A stretch of 64,000 bases of DNA. It comes from Gemella cuniculi DSM 15828. Lineage in GTDB: Bacteria > Bacillota > Bacilli > Staphylococcales > Gemellaceae. The stretch spans positions 184,478 through 248,477 of the forward strand of contig NZ_KE384432.1 in assembly GCF_000425665.1 (NCBI RefSeq), read 5' to 3'. This document shows positions 8,901 to 17,800 of the stretch, in pieces (within the stretch, counting starts at the first letter, position 1; the number at the start of each line of letters is the position of its first letter). The position numbers and the translations under genes are program-made. The notes beneath the pieces were generated by a model. The model searched no databases. It was not told the origin of the DNA and saw only the letters and a program-made list of their open reading frames with translations.

Positions 8901-9452
8901 TTAAAAGAATTTAAACGAATTAAATGGATAATATCTCATACTAACTTTTCCTATCATAGCCTCTTTCTTTACAAATCCAAACACACGACTGTCTGTACTA
9001 TGTTGTCTATTATCCCCCATCACAAAATACGTTCCTTCCGGAACTGTTTTTGATTTCGTACTGCTTAAATATTCTATGTTAAAATCTGGCGTTAGTGGAG
9101 CACTTCCTTGAGCTTTAGCCTCTTTTATTTTTTGTTCTAAATATGGTTCTTCTACCTTTTGACCATTAATATAAAGAACATCATTTTTATACTCTATAGT
9201 ATCTCCTGGAACTCCTATAATCCTCTTAATATAATCATCTGTTTCATTAGCGTGAAATACTACCTCATCTCCACGTTCATAATTTTTACTAAGTTTATTA
9301 ACAAAAACTTTATCATTATCTGCAAATGTATAATCCATTGAATGACCTTTTACAGTAAATGGTGCAATTACATAGGTGCTAAGTACTAAATAAATAGCTA
9401 TTGATGCAACAACCACTACTATCCACTCAAATATCTCTTTTAAAAATTTCAC
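8901..9452 (-). CDS. lepB: signal peptidase I
   Basis: This 183-residue type I signal peptidase cleaves exported preproteins at the membrane outer face. It has one N-terminal membrane anchor (residues about 6-28, IVVVVASIAIYLVLS), the catalytic serine in the GHSMDYTF motif, the catalytic lysine in DDYIKRIIGVPGD, and the conserved FVMGDNRQHSTDSR box. GTG at 9452 is chosen as start because GAGGGAT lies eight bases upstream and this gives the normal family length; the frame is open to 9518, but that would add 22 residues not seen in the family. Confidence 0.92.
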   Translation of the reverse strand: MKFLKEIFEWIVVVVASIAIYLVLSTYVIAPFTVKGHSMDYTFADNDKVFVNKLSKNYERGDEVVFHANETDDYIKRIIGVPGDTIEYKNDVLYINGQKVEEPYLEQKIKEAKAQGSAPLTPDFNIEYLSSTKSKTVPEGTYFVMGDNRQHSTDSRVFGFVKKEAMIGKVSMRYYPFNSFKFF

Positions 9453-9698
9453 TTGGCTATCCCTCTTTATTTTATTATTATGATTTTTAATTCTATCATA
9501 TCTTATCACAAAAATCAAAAATAACTGTTAAATATATTCAAAATTAATCTACTAATATTTGATATTATATTTTAAATTTAACAGTAATAAATCTAATAGA
9601 ATCTATTTCATTAAAATTTCTTTTCATTATAATTTATAAACATTAAGTCAAGTTAAAAATAATTTAAATATGTGAATTATAAAACCCTGTAAGACGTC

Positions 9699-9749
9699 TT
9701 GCAAGCGTTAATATCTTTCTGTTGCATTTTATTTTCATTGTGCTATAAT
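9699..9749 (+). promoter_or_regulatory. promoter of the thiamine operon with a cre-like site
   Basis: A -10 TATAAT at 9744-9749 and -35 TTGCAT at 9722-9727 (16-base spacer) place the start at the first bases of the TPP aptamer. Just upstream, TTGCAAGCGTTAATA (9699-9713) matches the CcpA cre consensus except for one position, and AAGACGTCTT (9691-9700) is a perfect ten-base palindrome overlapping it. Control by CcpA is only suggested by the sequence. Confidence 0.55.
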
Positions 9750-9755
9750 CATAGA

Positions 9756-9834
9756 TACGGGAGTCTGTGAACAGTCTGAGAGGAAACATTTAGTTTCGAC
9801 CGAACCTGATCTGGGTAATGCCAGCGTAGGAAAG
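9756..9834 (+). ncRNA. TPP riboswitch aptamer (THI element)
   Basis: The conserved thi-box parts are all present in order: ACGGGAGT, the CTGAGAGG turn, the ACCGAACCTGATCTGGGTAATGCC core split between 9799 and 9822, and CAGCGTAGGAAAG. It binds thiamine pyrophosphate in the nascent RNA and lies directly ahead of the thiamine-precursor uptake genes. Confidence 0.95.
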
Positions 9835-9857
9835 TTAATCTTAAAGACCATACTTAG

Positions 9858-9886
9858 ACCCCTTAAAATTATAAGGAGGTTTTTTA
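9858..9886 (+). terminator. riboswitch expression platform, terminator covering the ribosome site
   Basis: ACCCCTT (9858-9864) pairs with AAGGAGGT (9873-9880, one bulged A) and is followed by six T residues. The 3' arm is itself the Shine-Dalgarno of the next gene, so when TPP is bound the hairpin could stop both transcription and translation. Confidence 0.75.
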
Positions 9887-9888
9887 TT

Positions 9889-10173
9889 TTGCAAAATTGC
9901 AGTATCGCATTACAAATTCTACCGTTAGAAAATAATGATTCTAGGAGAATTAAAACGATAGATAATGTTATACATTATATTCAAAAAAGACATTCCAATG
10001 TAGTTATTTCACCTTTTGAAACAGTTATTGAAGGAGAACTCGATGAGCTTATAACTACTTTAAAGGAATGTTTAGTCCTTGCAGGAAAGGACTCTAATAA
10101 TATTTTTGCTAATGTGAAAATTAATTACGGGAGTATTTTAACAATAGATGAAAAACTTAGTAAGTTTAGTTAA
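9889..10173 (+). CDS. thiamine-binding MTH1187/YkoF-like protein
   Basis: This 94-residue protein has the ferredoxin-like fold pattern of the MTH1187/YkoF family: SIALQILPLENN at the first strand, IDNVIHYIQKR helix, VISPFETVIEGELDEL and the KINYGSILTIDEK end. YkoF binds thiamine or its pyrimidine part in solution. It starts with TTG at 9889, nine bases after AAGGAGG. As first gene under a TPP riboswitch, ahead of an ABC importer, it is probably a cytosolic thiamine or HMP binding protein. Its end overlaps the permease gene by 26 bases. Confidence 0.8.
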   Translation: MQNCSIALQILPLENNDSRRIKTIDNVIHYIQKRHSNVVISPFETVIEGELDELITTLKECLVLAGKDSNNIFANVKINYGSILTIDEKLSKFS

Positions 10174-10933
10174 TAAATATGCCGCTGCTATTTCTATGAT
10201 TATTTTACTCATCATTTGGCAAGGAGCTGGTTATTTTAATCTACTCCCAAAATATATTATTCCAACTCCGATTGAAATAGCAAAAGCTTTTATAAAAAAT
10301 TATCAACTGCTAATTTTTCATAGCAAAGTTACTTTAATAGAAGCTATTATTGGTTTATTTTTAGGAATTATAATAGCTTGGATTCTGGCTTTAATTATGG
10401 ATAGCATTCTTATTTTAAATAAAAGTATTTATCCTATACTTGTTTTGACTCAAACAATTCCTACCATTGCTATCGCACCTATTTTGGTTCTTTGGTTAGG
10501 ATATGGTCTTGCACCTAAAATTGTATTAATAGTATTAACAACTACTTTTCCTATCGTTATTAGTATATTAGATGGTTTTAGAAATTGTGATAAAGATATG
10601 CTTACCTTGTTAAAACTTATGAATGCTAGCAAACTTCAAATACTTTGGCATGTAAAAATTCCAAATAGTCTCAGTTATTTTTATGCAGGACTTAGAGTAA
10701 GTGTATCGTACGCATTTATTGCTGCAGTCGTAGCTGAATGGCTAGGCGGTTTTGAAGGATTAGGTGTTTATATGATTAAAGCAAAGAAATTATTTGAATA
10801 TGATACTATGTTCGCCATAATAATTCTAGTATCAATTATAAGTTTACTAAGTATAGAGTTAGTAAAACTGAGTGAAAAAAAATTTATTAAGTGGAAATAT
10901 ATAGGAGAAAATCATGAAAAAAATAATAACTAG
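10148..10933 (+). CDS. thiX: ABC transporter permease for HMP or thiamine (ThiX-like)
   Basis: The 261-residue protein has six predicted membrane helices and the inner-membrane permease loop (EAA-type) near residues 155-175, around LLKLMNASKLQILWHVKIPNS, as in SsuC/TauC-type permeases. With the THI5/NMT1-like binding protein and ATPase that follow, it forms an importer; its TPP riboswitch points to the pyrimidine precursor HMP or thiamine as substrate. The first ATG overlaps the preceding gene and GGGAG lies 13 bases upstream. The next gene starts 20 bases before its end, showing tight coupling. Confidence 0.82.
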   Translation: MKNLVSLVNKYAAAISMIILLIIWQGAGYFNLLPKYIIPTPIEIAKAFIKNYQLLIFHSKVTLIEAIIGLFLGIIIAWILALIMDSILILNKSIYPILVLTQTIPTIAIAPILVLWLGYGLAPKIVLIVLTTTFPIVISILDGFRNCDKDMLTLLKLMNASKLQILWHVKIPNSLSYFYAGLRVSVSYAFIAAVVAEWLGGFEGLGVYMIKAKKLFEYDTMFAIIILVSIISLLSIELVKLSEKKFIKWKYIGENHEKNNN

Positions 10934-11909
10934 TTTATTTGCTTTTGTTCTACTAGTATCATTAACTGCATGTGGAACGACAAATAAAGATAACGAAAAA
11001 AAAGAATTAAAAAAAATAGATTTTGTTTTAGACTGGGCTATTAATACTAATCACACTGGATTGTTTGTCGCTAAAGAAAAAGGATATTTAGCAGATGTAG
11101 GAATAGATCTTGATATTAAACCAGCACCTGAAGATAGTACTTCAGATCTTATCATAAATAATAAAGCCCCATTTGGAATTTATTATCAAGATACAATGGC
11201 TAATAAGCTTTCTAAAGGAGCGGGAATCACAGCTGTTGCAGCATTAATCGAACATAATACTTCTGGTATTATTTCTCTTAAAAAAAGTAATATTACTGAA
11301 CCAAAAGATTTAGTAGGTAAAAAATACGGAACCTGGAATGATCCTGTAGAACTTGCTATGGTTAAATCTTTAGTAGAAAAACAAAACGGAGATTTTAAAA
11401 AAATAACTTTAGCACCGAATACTGATAACAATTCTATTACACCTCTAGAAAATGGGTTATTCGACGCTGCTTGGATCTATTATGCATGGGATGGAAAGTT
11501 GGCTGAAAATATGAATTTAGATACTAACTTCTTTTATTTGAAGGATTTTTCCAAAGAGTTAGATTACTACTCTCCAATAATTATTGCAAATAATGATTAT
11601 CTAAAGGAAAATAAAGAAGAAGCAAAAAAAGTTATTCAAGCAATTAAGAAAGGATATGTCTACGCAATTGAACATCCTGAAGAAGCTGCTGATATTTTAA
11701 TTAAATATGCACCTGAGCTTAAAGAAAAACGCAATTTCATCATTGAATCACAAAAATACTTATCTAAACAATACGCAACTAATAAAGATCGTTGGGGGGA
11801 ATTTGATCCAAATAGATGGAATGCATTCTACAACTGGGTAAATAAAAATAATATAGTTGAAAAACCTTTGGCAGAAAATACAGGATTTACAAATGACTTA
11901 ATAAAATAA
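10914..11909 (+). CDS. thiY: ABC substrate-binding lipoprotein, NMT1/THI5-like (ThiY)
   Basis: This 331-residue lipoprotein has a signal peptide ending in the lipobox LTAC (cysteine about residue 20). The mature part opens with the THI5-type signature IDFVLDWAINTNHTGLFVAKEKGY, followed by the domain-2 pieces IISLKKSNITEPKDLVGKK and PLENGLFDAAWIYYAWDG. These proteins capture HMP (4-amino-5-hydroxymethyl-2-methylpyrimidine) outside the cell. It overlaps the permease gene by 20 bases and its stop codon overlaps the ATPase start (TAATG). Confidence 0.85.
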   Translation: MKKIITSLFAFVLLVSLTACGTTNKDNEKKELKKIDFVLDWAINTNHTGLFVAKEKGYLADVGIDLDIKPAPEDSTSDLIINNKAPFGIYYQDTMANKLSKGAGITAVAALIEHNTSGIISLKKSNITEPKDLVGKKYGTWNDPVELAMVKSLVEKQNGDFKKITLAPNTDNNSITPLENGLFDAAWIYYAWDGKLAENMNLDTNFFYLKDFSKELDYYSPIIIANNDYLKENKEEAKKVIQAIKKGYVYAIEHPEEAADILIKYAPELKEKRNFIIESQKYLSKQYATNKDRWGEFDPNRWNAFYNWVNKNNIVEKPLAENTGFTNDLIK

Positions 11910-12628
11910 TGACAGTATTATCAATAAAAAACTTATCTTATAGTTATCCAAATAACAATATATTAAAAAATATAAATATTCATGTTAATAAAGGTGAAAT
12001 AGTTTCTATTCTTGGTGGTAGCGGTGTAGGTAAAACTACATTATTTAATATTATTGCTGGTATTATAGACGTTCAAAAAGGAGAAATAAAAATTCAAAAT
12101 ACTACTAATTTTAAAGGAAAAGTTAGCTATATGCTTCAAAAGGATTTACTTTTAGAGCATAAAACTGTTATAGGAAATATAATCCTTCCACTCTTAATTA
12201 AAAAAGTTAATAAAAAAGAAGCTGAAGCTGAAGCAATAAAAAATTTAAAATTATTTAATCTTTTTGAATATAAAGACAAGTATCCAAGCGAGCTAAGTGG
12301 TGGTATGCGCCAACGTGTTGCACTTCTTCGTACTTATATGTTCAAAGAAGAATTGTTTCTTTTAGATGAACCTTTTAGTGCATTAGATGCTATTACCAAA
12401 ATCACGCTACACTCTTGGTATCTAGAAATTTGTAAAACTTTTAACCTTACTACACTTCTTATTACACACGATATTGATGAAGCTATCGAACTTAGTGATA
12501 GAATATATATTATAAAAAACAAACCTGGAGAAATCATTTCTGAGATAAATATCAACCTTGATTCAACACAAAAGGATGAACAGAAATTAAAATATAAAAA
12601 AGAAATACTATCTATTCTAGGTTTATAA
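11909..12628 (+). CDS. thiZ: ABC transporter ATP-binding protein (ThiZ-like)
   Basis: This 239-residue ATPase has Walker A GGSGVGKTT (about residues 36-44), the Q-loop in MLQKDLL, the signature LSGGMRQR (about 128-135), Walker B LFLLDEPFSALD and the switch histidine in LLITHDIDEA. It powers the importer formed by the two preceding genes and is the last gene of the TPP-controlled operon, ending at a strong bidirectional terminator. Confidence 0.88.
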   Translation: MTVLSIKNLSYSYPNNNILKNINIHVNKGEIVSILGGSGVGKTTLFNIIAGIIDVQKGEIKIQNTTNFKGKVSYMLQKDLLLEHKTVIGNIILPLLIKKVNKKEAEAEAIKNLKLFNLFEYKDKYPSELSGGMRQRVALLRTYMFKEELFLLDEPFSALDAITKITLHSWYLEICKTFNLTTLLITHDIDEAIELSDRIYIIKNKPGEIISEININLDSTQKDEQKLKYKKEILSILGL

Positions 12629-12642
12629 AACTTTCTACAAAT

Positions 12643-12676
12643 AAAAAGAGTTTAAGTTAAAACTTAAACTCTTTTT
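12643..12676. terminator. bidirectional terminator between convergent genes
   Basis: AAAAAGAGTTTAAGTT (12643-12658) is perfectly complementary to 12661-12676, giving A and T tracts on both sides, so it can serve the thiamine operon and the opposing ClC gene. Confidence 0.85.
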
Positions 12677-12685
12677 ATTTATTTT

Positions 12686-13845
12686 TCAATTACTATAAAT
12701 ACTATATTTTTTATTAATCAGATATAATAAAACTGCTGAGAAAATTATTATTAACATGAGTTTAAATCCAAAAACTTCTAACGATAAAAATATTGGTGTT
12801 AAATATGTTTTAGTCGCAGAAGCAAACACTAAACAATATCCTAAAGCAACTACTATCATTGTAGGTAATGAAAAAATTAAACTTATTACTACTCCTAAGC
12901 TAGCACCTATTGCAAAAAGCGGGGTCACTTCTCCTCCACTGAAACCAACAGCTGTACATAAAGCTGTTAATATTAATTTTAAAATAAAATCATAATAGAC
13001 TATTTCAGCAGGTTTATAAAGTGAAGTATTAATTAAATTTATTCCTAATGAAGAATATTTAAATTTTGTAAGGATACTTATTAAGATAAATAAAATCAAA
13101 AACATCCAAATTATTGTTGTATTATTTAATACGATTTTTTTCAAATATTTTTGACATATTACAAAAAACATTCCTATTAAAATAAAAACTATTTCCACTA
13201 TCAAAAGCTTAGTAATTGTAGCAAATGTTATATCTGAGAAGTTAAAATCTATCTTTACAAAAAATTTTTCCAATCCTAAATAACAAGATAGTTTTGTGCT
13301 GAAATATGCTGAAACTAGAAATATTCCAAATTCAAAAATAATTTCCTTAGTTATTCTCATTTTTTTTCTAGTTATCTCAAAAATAAAAAAAATTGCTGCT
13401 ATCGGTGTTTGAAACAATGCAGAAAAGCCACAAACCATTCCCAATTTTACTAGAATTTTTTTTCTGATTCTGTAAAATTACTTTTTGATAAATTTAACCC
13501 TACTGCACCTCCAAATTGAACAGCAACCCCCTCACGACCAACACTTACTCCTGTTATATGTGCAAAAAACGTATTAGTAATGAGTAATATTGGAAAATAC
13601 CAACTAACTTTCTCTTTACCATTGTTAGCTGCTGTAATAAAATATTTCATTCCTAGGTCTAGGGTTTTAAAATACTTATTACTGTATTTTGTTAAAATTA
13701 AAATTAAAGGAGCTATATATATCAAATAAACATAATAATTTTTACTGCTATTGATTAAGAATAACAGCATCTGACCAAAATAGGAACAACAAATACTTGT
13801 AATCAATGTTATCAAAATTGCTCTTAAATAAAAAATTTTATTCAT
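12686..13845 (-). pseudogene. ClC-family anion channel or antiporter, frameshifted at an A8 run
   Basis: Two consecutive minus-strand frames make one ClC protein of about 386 residues. The first (13845 to 13450) carries the signature GVSVGREGVAVQFGG; the second (from about 13455 to 12686) carries GFSALFQTPIAAIFFIFE and SGGEVTPLFAIGASLG. The break is at eight A residues (plus strand T8, 13456-13463): one more A would join SEKK to ILVKLGMVCGF. GREGV with valine in place of the usual proline, together with GGEVTP in place of GIFAP, recalls fluoride-type ClC proteins, but this is not certain. Either it is a recent inactivation, slippage-rescued expression, or a sequencing error. Start is ATG 13845 behind AGGAGG. 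Confidence 0.8.
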
Positions 13846-13909
13846 ACCTCCTACTCCTTACCTCTTAAATAATTAAAGGAGCTGATAAAAATTTCAACCC
13901 CAAACAAAC

Positions 13910-14818
13910 TTATTTATTTTTTTTAAATTTAAATTTCCTCTTCTTAGGCTGATCAAAACTAAAACCTTGACCTATTATGTCATGAACATCAGATATAGTT
14001 ACAAAAGCATTTGGATCTACAGCATAAACTAATGATTTTAGTCTAGCAACCTCACTTCTCGAAACTACACAATAACCAATATTCATATCTTTTCTTGAGT
14101 AACTACCTTGTCCCTTTATAAAAGTTAAACCTCTATCCATATCAGTGTAAACTTTTTGTGTTATTTCTTCTATTTTTGGTGACATTATCATTACTCCTTT
14201 TCCAGGAATACCACCTTCAATTAGATAATCTATAATTTTTGTACAAATATAGATATAGATTAGTGTATATAATATCGCTGGAAAACTTTTTAATACCATA
14301 AAAGTAAATAGTAAAATTATCCCATCTAATATTTGAATTACACGTCCTACTGAAAAACCAAAATAAACTTGGAATATTTTAGCAATAATATCCACTCCTC
14401 CAGTAGTTCCGCCAAAAACAAAAACTATACCAAGTCCAGTCCCAGCTATAATTCCACCAAAAACAGATGCAAGAAGACGATCTCCTCCAATATCAATCAC
14501 AACATGATAAGTTTCAAAAATTTTTATCCAAAACGTTAGCATTAAAATTCCGTAAATCGTATAAATCATCGTTTTCTTATCTAACATTTTGTATCCTAAG
14601 ACTAATAATGGAATATTAACTAATAATGTACCATAAGATACTGGTAAACCAAAGGCATATAGGAAAAATAATGCTACTCCTGCTCCACCACCTTCTGCTA
14701 GTTTATTCGGCACATTAAAATGTAACAGCGAAAAGGAATAAACAGCACATCCTAGTGCTATAAAAAATAATTCTTTCGTTATTTTTTTCTTATTTATACT
14801 TTTAAAATCTAATTTCAC
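13910..14818 (-). CDS. YitT family membrane protein (DUF2179)
   Basis: This 302-residue protein has five or six membrane helices in the YitT_membrane region, including the GGTTGGVDIIAKI motif near residue 140, and a C-terminal cytosolic DUF2179 domain around KGQGSYSRKDMNIGYCVVSR and VDPNAFVTISDVHDIIGQGF. The substrate of these transporters-like proteins is unknown. It starts with GTG at 14818 behind GGGAGG. A paralogue of the same layout lies at 18596-19474. The C-terminal tail is very lysine-rich. Confidence 0.88.
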   Translation of the reverse strand: MKLDFKSINKKKITKELFFIALGCAVYSFSLLHFNVPNKLAEGGGAGVALFFLYAFGLPVSYGTLLVNIPLLVLGYKMLDKKTMIYTIYGILMLTFWIKIFETYHVVIDIGGDRLLASVFGGIIAGTGLGIVFVFGGTTGGVDIIAKIFQVYFGFSVGRVIQILDGIILLFTFMVLKSFPAILYTLIYIYICTKIIDYLIEGGIPGKGVMIMSPKIEEITQKVYTDMDRGLTFIKGQGSYSRKDMNIGYCVVSRSEVARLKSLVYAVDPNAFVTISDVHDIIGQGFSFDQPKKRKFKFKKNK

Positions 14819-14940
14819 AGTATACCTCCCATAAATACTTTACTAAATCATTATATCAGTTTATTTTTTTAAAAACAATATTCTTGATAATTTTTTATAA
14901 ATAGCTTTGATAATTTTCTCAGAATATTCTTATCTTTCTT

Positions 14941-14969
14941 TAGACATTCTTATTATTTTGTACTATAAT
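14941..14969 (+). promoter_or_regulatory. pssA promoter
   Basis: TAGACA at 14941-14946 and TATAAT at 14964-14969 are separated by 17 bases and lie 31 bases before the start codon at 15000. Confidence 0.7.
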
Positions 14970-14999
14970 TATAAGTATTAATAAATGGAGGATAACTTA

Positions 15000-15518
15000 A
15001 TGAATAAAAACTTCATACCTAATTACCTTACCCTTGGAAATATTTTTTGTGGTTTTATTTCAATATTAACTGCAACACATGGGTATTATGTATGGGCAAC
15101 TGTCTTTATTATTTTAGCAATGCTTGCTGATAGATACGATGGTATCGTTGCAAGAAAACTTGGTGTTGTATCCGAAATTGGACATGACTTGGACTCTCTA
15201 TGTGATGTTGTTAGTTTTGGTGTCGCACCTGCTGTTCTTGTTTTTGAAATATTTTTAGCAAATGACAAACCTACAATGACTTTAACCGTAATAGTTGCAT
15301 TACTATGTGCCATTTACGTTTGTTGTGGAGCATACCGTTTAGCTAGATTTAATGTTACAAAAATGAAAAATGGTTATTATCAAGGTGTTCCTATTACGAC
15401 ATGCGGAACAGTTTTAGCCATAGTTTCACTTTTCAATTTACCTAGTATTGTACTGCTAGTACTATTAGTAGTCAGCTCTTATTTAATGGTAAGTAGTATA
15501 AAAATTAAAAAGATATAA
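15000..15518 (+). CDS. pssA: CDP-diacylglycerol--serine O-phosphatidyltransferase
   Basis: This 172-residue membrane enzyme joins serine to CDP-diacylglycerol to form phosphatidylserine, the precursor of phosphatidylethanolamine. The CDP-alcohol phosphatidyltransferase signature is complete near residues 47-71: DG, AR eight residues before G, then HDLDSLCD with both aspartates. About six membrane helices follow the usual plan, starting with NYLTLGNIFCGF. ATG 15000 is used because TGGAGG at 14986-14991 lies eight bases upstream; an ATG at 14985 overlaps that ribosome site. No psd (decarboxylase) gene is next to it. Confidence 0.9.
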   Translation: MNKNFIPNYLTLGNIFCGFISILTATHGYYVWATVFIILAMLADRYDGIVARKLGVVSEIGHDLDSLCDVVSFGVAPAVLVFEIFLANDKPTMTLTVIVALLCAIYVCCGAYRLARFNVTKMKNGYYQGVPITTCGTVLAIVSLFNLPSIVLLVLLVVSSYLMVSSIKIKKI

Positions 15519-15520
15519 TA

Positions 15521-15598
15521 AAAAGGCAAAGAGATTTTCAAACCTGTTTAAAAACTTAGATAAGTTTTTACTATGAATCTTTTCTCTTTGCTTTTTTT
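15521..15598. terminator. terminator between pssA and the hydrolase
   Basis: GCAAAGAGA (15526-15534) pairs with TCTCTTTGC (15583-15591) and is followed by a T-run; a second inner stem (AAAAACTTA/TAAGTTTTT) lies in the long loop. The A-run before it lets it serve the convergent gene too. Confidence 0.75.
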
Positions 15599-15600
15599 AT

Positions 15601-16365
15601 TTATTTTATACAGGTATAAATAACTTCCGCCAACCCCTCAGGATTTTCCCATGCCATCGAATGTCCAGCATCTTTTACTACTTTTACACTAACATCATGT
15701 TTAGGAAGTTCTTCATAGTCTGAACCTGGTAATGTTTTTTCTCCAAATATAAAATATTTAGGAACTGCAAAATTATATAACATTATTCTCCACGATGTTT
15801 CTCTGATAGTTATTGCATCTTTAGAAATTTGATAAGCAGCTTTTGGTAACCAGTTACGAAGTGTTGCCGCCCACATTGTATTTTTTCCACTTTCACAATA
15901 TCCTATTAATTTCTGTAATCTCTTTTTGTAATTCTCTTCTGTATATTGTGCTACCGCCCAACTAGTTCGACCTTTAGTCGCTGGATCTAAATTAGGCTCT
16001 GTTAATATTAGACGTTCCACACGGTTCTCGCATAAAGAACATAATTCTATCGCTATTGCTCCTCCAAGGCTGTGCCCAAAAAGAATAATTTTTTCTAAAT
16101 TCAAATCTTCCAAAAATTCTCTCAAGTATTTCGCATGATTTTTCACTTCGTAGGTAAATTCTACAGGTTTATCACTGTATCCCGCACCTAATAAGTCTAT
16201 CAATATTCTTCGATGTGTTAAAAATTCTTTTTTCATAGCTATTTCTATATAGTCAAATGAACTAGCACATCCTAATCCATGAATAAAAACAATCGGAGTT
16301 TGTTCACCAGGAAAATCATTGTATCGTATTTTATAATTTTGATTTCTCAGCTTATATTCTTTCAT
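15601..16365 (-). CDS. alpha/beta hydrolase
   Basis: This 254-residue alpha/beta-hydrolase has the oxyanion region IVFIHGLGCASS, the nucleophile elbow GHSLGG (serine near residue 98), and the catalytic histidine in DAGHSMAWENPEGL close to the C-terminus. The LIDLLGAGYSDKP segment is typical of esterase/lipase-like members. Substrate cannot be assigned. It is a single gene with its own ribosome site (GAGGTA), convergent with pssA. Confidence 0.85.
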   Translation of the reverse strand: MKEYKLRNQNYKIRYNDFPGEQTPIVFIHGLGCASSFDYIEIAMKKEFLTHRRILIDLLGAGYSDKPVEFTYEVKNHAKYLREFLEDLNLEKIILFGHSLGGAIAIELCSLCENRVERLILTEPNLDPATKGRTSWAVAQYTEENYKKRLQKLIGYCESGKNTMWAATLRNWLPKAAYQISKDAITIRETSWRIMLYNFAVPKYFIFGEKTLPGSDYEELPKHDVSVKVVKDAGHSMAWENPEGLAEVIYTCIK

Positions 16366-16512
16366 AAAGTTACTACCTCTTAAAAAGTTAATTTACCCCC
16401 ATTATACCATCTATTGTTTTAATTATCATTTATTAAATGGTTATTTCTTTTTTTTTTCTCAATTTTGTTATATAATTTTATAGGTTAAATATAAAAAAAG
16501 GAGAATATATTA

Positions 16513-17763
16513 ATGATATTTACTGAAATTAGTAGCGATGAATTGCAGAAGTTTCAAAATGAAAATAACGATCGTTATTTCTTCTCACAGTCTGCCGAAT
16601 ATAGTAAAATGGCAAAAAATAACAATCTTAAGACAAAAATTTTAGCGGTTAAAAAAAATAACGAAATACTTGCTTATGGTACTTTTATTTATTTTCAATA
16701 TAAAAAATTCTTTTATAAAGCTACAGCTCAATTTGGACCAATAATGGACTACTCTAATACTGAATTAGTTAAATTCTATTTTAATCAACTAAAACAATAT
16801 TTTTCTAAAGATTTACGTGTTCTTTGTGTTCGAGTTAATCCATTTATTAATGAAAAAATTTATAATGATGTAGAATTTATTAAAAATAATGATGTAGCAA
16901 TTAACATTAATAAAATTTTAAAATCTTTGAACTACAATGCTCTTAATGATGATTTATTCACAAATCCTACTCTAGCATCTCGTTGCGTATTTTCTAAAGA
17001 ATTAGATGAAAATATTACCGAGGATTCTTTATTAAAGAATATTTCTCAAATTGCGAGATATACTATTAATAGAACTATAAAAGAGGGTGTCCTTGTTAGA
17101 GAAATTGATATTTTTAATGAAGAAGATGCAAAAGTTTTTGATATGATAAATCGTGATACAGAGAGTAGAATCAATTTTGAAATTAGAGATAACGAATATT
17201 TCAAATCTCTTAAGGAAAATCTAGGTGACAAACTCCATCTTCTTGTTTCTTATATTGATTGTTCATTATTTATTGAAACTACAAATAATACTATTGCTAA
17301 TTTGGAAAAAGAAAGACAAGACCTAATTGAAAAATTAGAACAAGGAAAAGTTAATGCCAAAAAAGCCAATAATAGAATTAAGGAATATGATGAAAATATT
17401 GCGATTTGGTATAAAAAAATCGATAAAATTAGTGAACTTAAAGAAGAAAATGGAAATATTATAAATTTATCATGCGCCAGTTTTATTGAATCTGGTCAAG
17501 ATTTAATTTATTTCACCAGTGGAGCTATACAAAAATTCCATCGCTATGAAGGACCGTATGCAATTTTATTTAATATGATGAAATTTGCTATTAAAAATAA
17601 TTTTAAATATTTTAATTTCTTTGGTACAGCAAAAGATTTTGAATCCGAAGAATCTGCAGACTATGGTGTACTTCAATTCAAACGTAATTTTAATGGAAAT
17701 GTAGAATATTTTATGGATAATTATGAAATTAGAAATAATATCGGAAAAATCTGGAAAATATAA
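16513..17763 (+). CDS. peptidoglycan bridge aminoacyltransferase, FemABX family
   Basis: The 416-residue protein has the two GNAT-like halves of Fem transferases: the N-terminal FSQSAEYSKMAKNN and AQFGPIMDY segments, the middle RYTINRTIKEGVLVREI, and the C-terminal IYFTSGAIQKFHRYEGPYAILFNMMKFA (visible in pieces) and FNFFGTAKDF. Between the halves, at about residues 245-300, lies the helical coiled-coil arm seen in FemA and MurM. These enzymes move amino acids from aminoacyl-tRNA onto lipid II or its lysine to build the cross-bridge. Which amino acid is used here cannot be said. It is monocistronic, ending at a good terminator. Confidence 0.88.
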   Translation: MIFTEISSDELQKFQNENNDRYFFSQSAEYSKMAKNNNLKTKILAVKKNNEILAYGTFIYFQYKKFFYKATAQFGPIMDYSNTELVKFYFNQLKQYFSKDLRVLCVRVNPFINEKIYNDVEFIKNNDVAININKILKSLNYNALNDDLFTNPTLASRCVFSKELDENITEDSLLKNISQIARYTINRTIKEGVLVREIDIFNEEDAKVFDMINRDTESRINFEIRDNEYFKSLKENLGDKLHLLVSYIDCSLFIETTNNTIANLEKERQDLIEKLEQGKVNAKKANNRIKEYDENIAIWYKKIDKISELKEENGNIINLSCASFIESGQDLIYFTSGAIQKFHRYEGPYAILFNMMKFAIKNNFKYFNFFGTAKDFESEESADYGVLQFKRNFNGNVEYFMDNYEIRNNIGKIWKI

Positions 17764-17768
17764 TAGCA

Positions 17769-17800
17769 AAAATAACCACCTTTTAAAGGTGGTTATTTTT
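17769..17800. terminator. bidirectional terminator between the Fem gene and clpP
   Basis: AATAACCACCTTT and AAAGGTGGTTATT form a perfect stem flanked by A and T runs; its last base touches the clpP stop codon. Confidence 0.85.

Noticed and set aside
13846..13909. Possible fluoride riboswitch upstream of the ClC gene
   Set aside because: The conserved GGNGATGG and the downstream AACC and CTCCTA elements are not present together; only a short CAGCTCC-like piece is seen.
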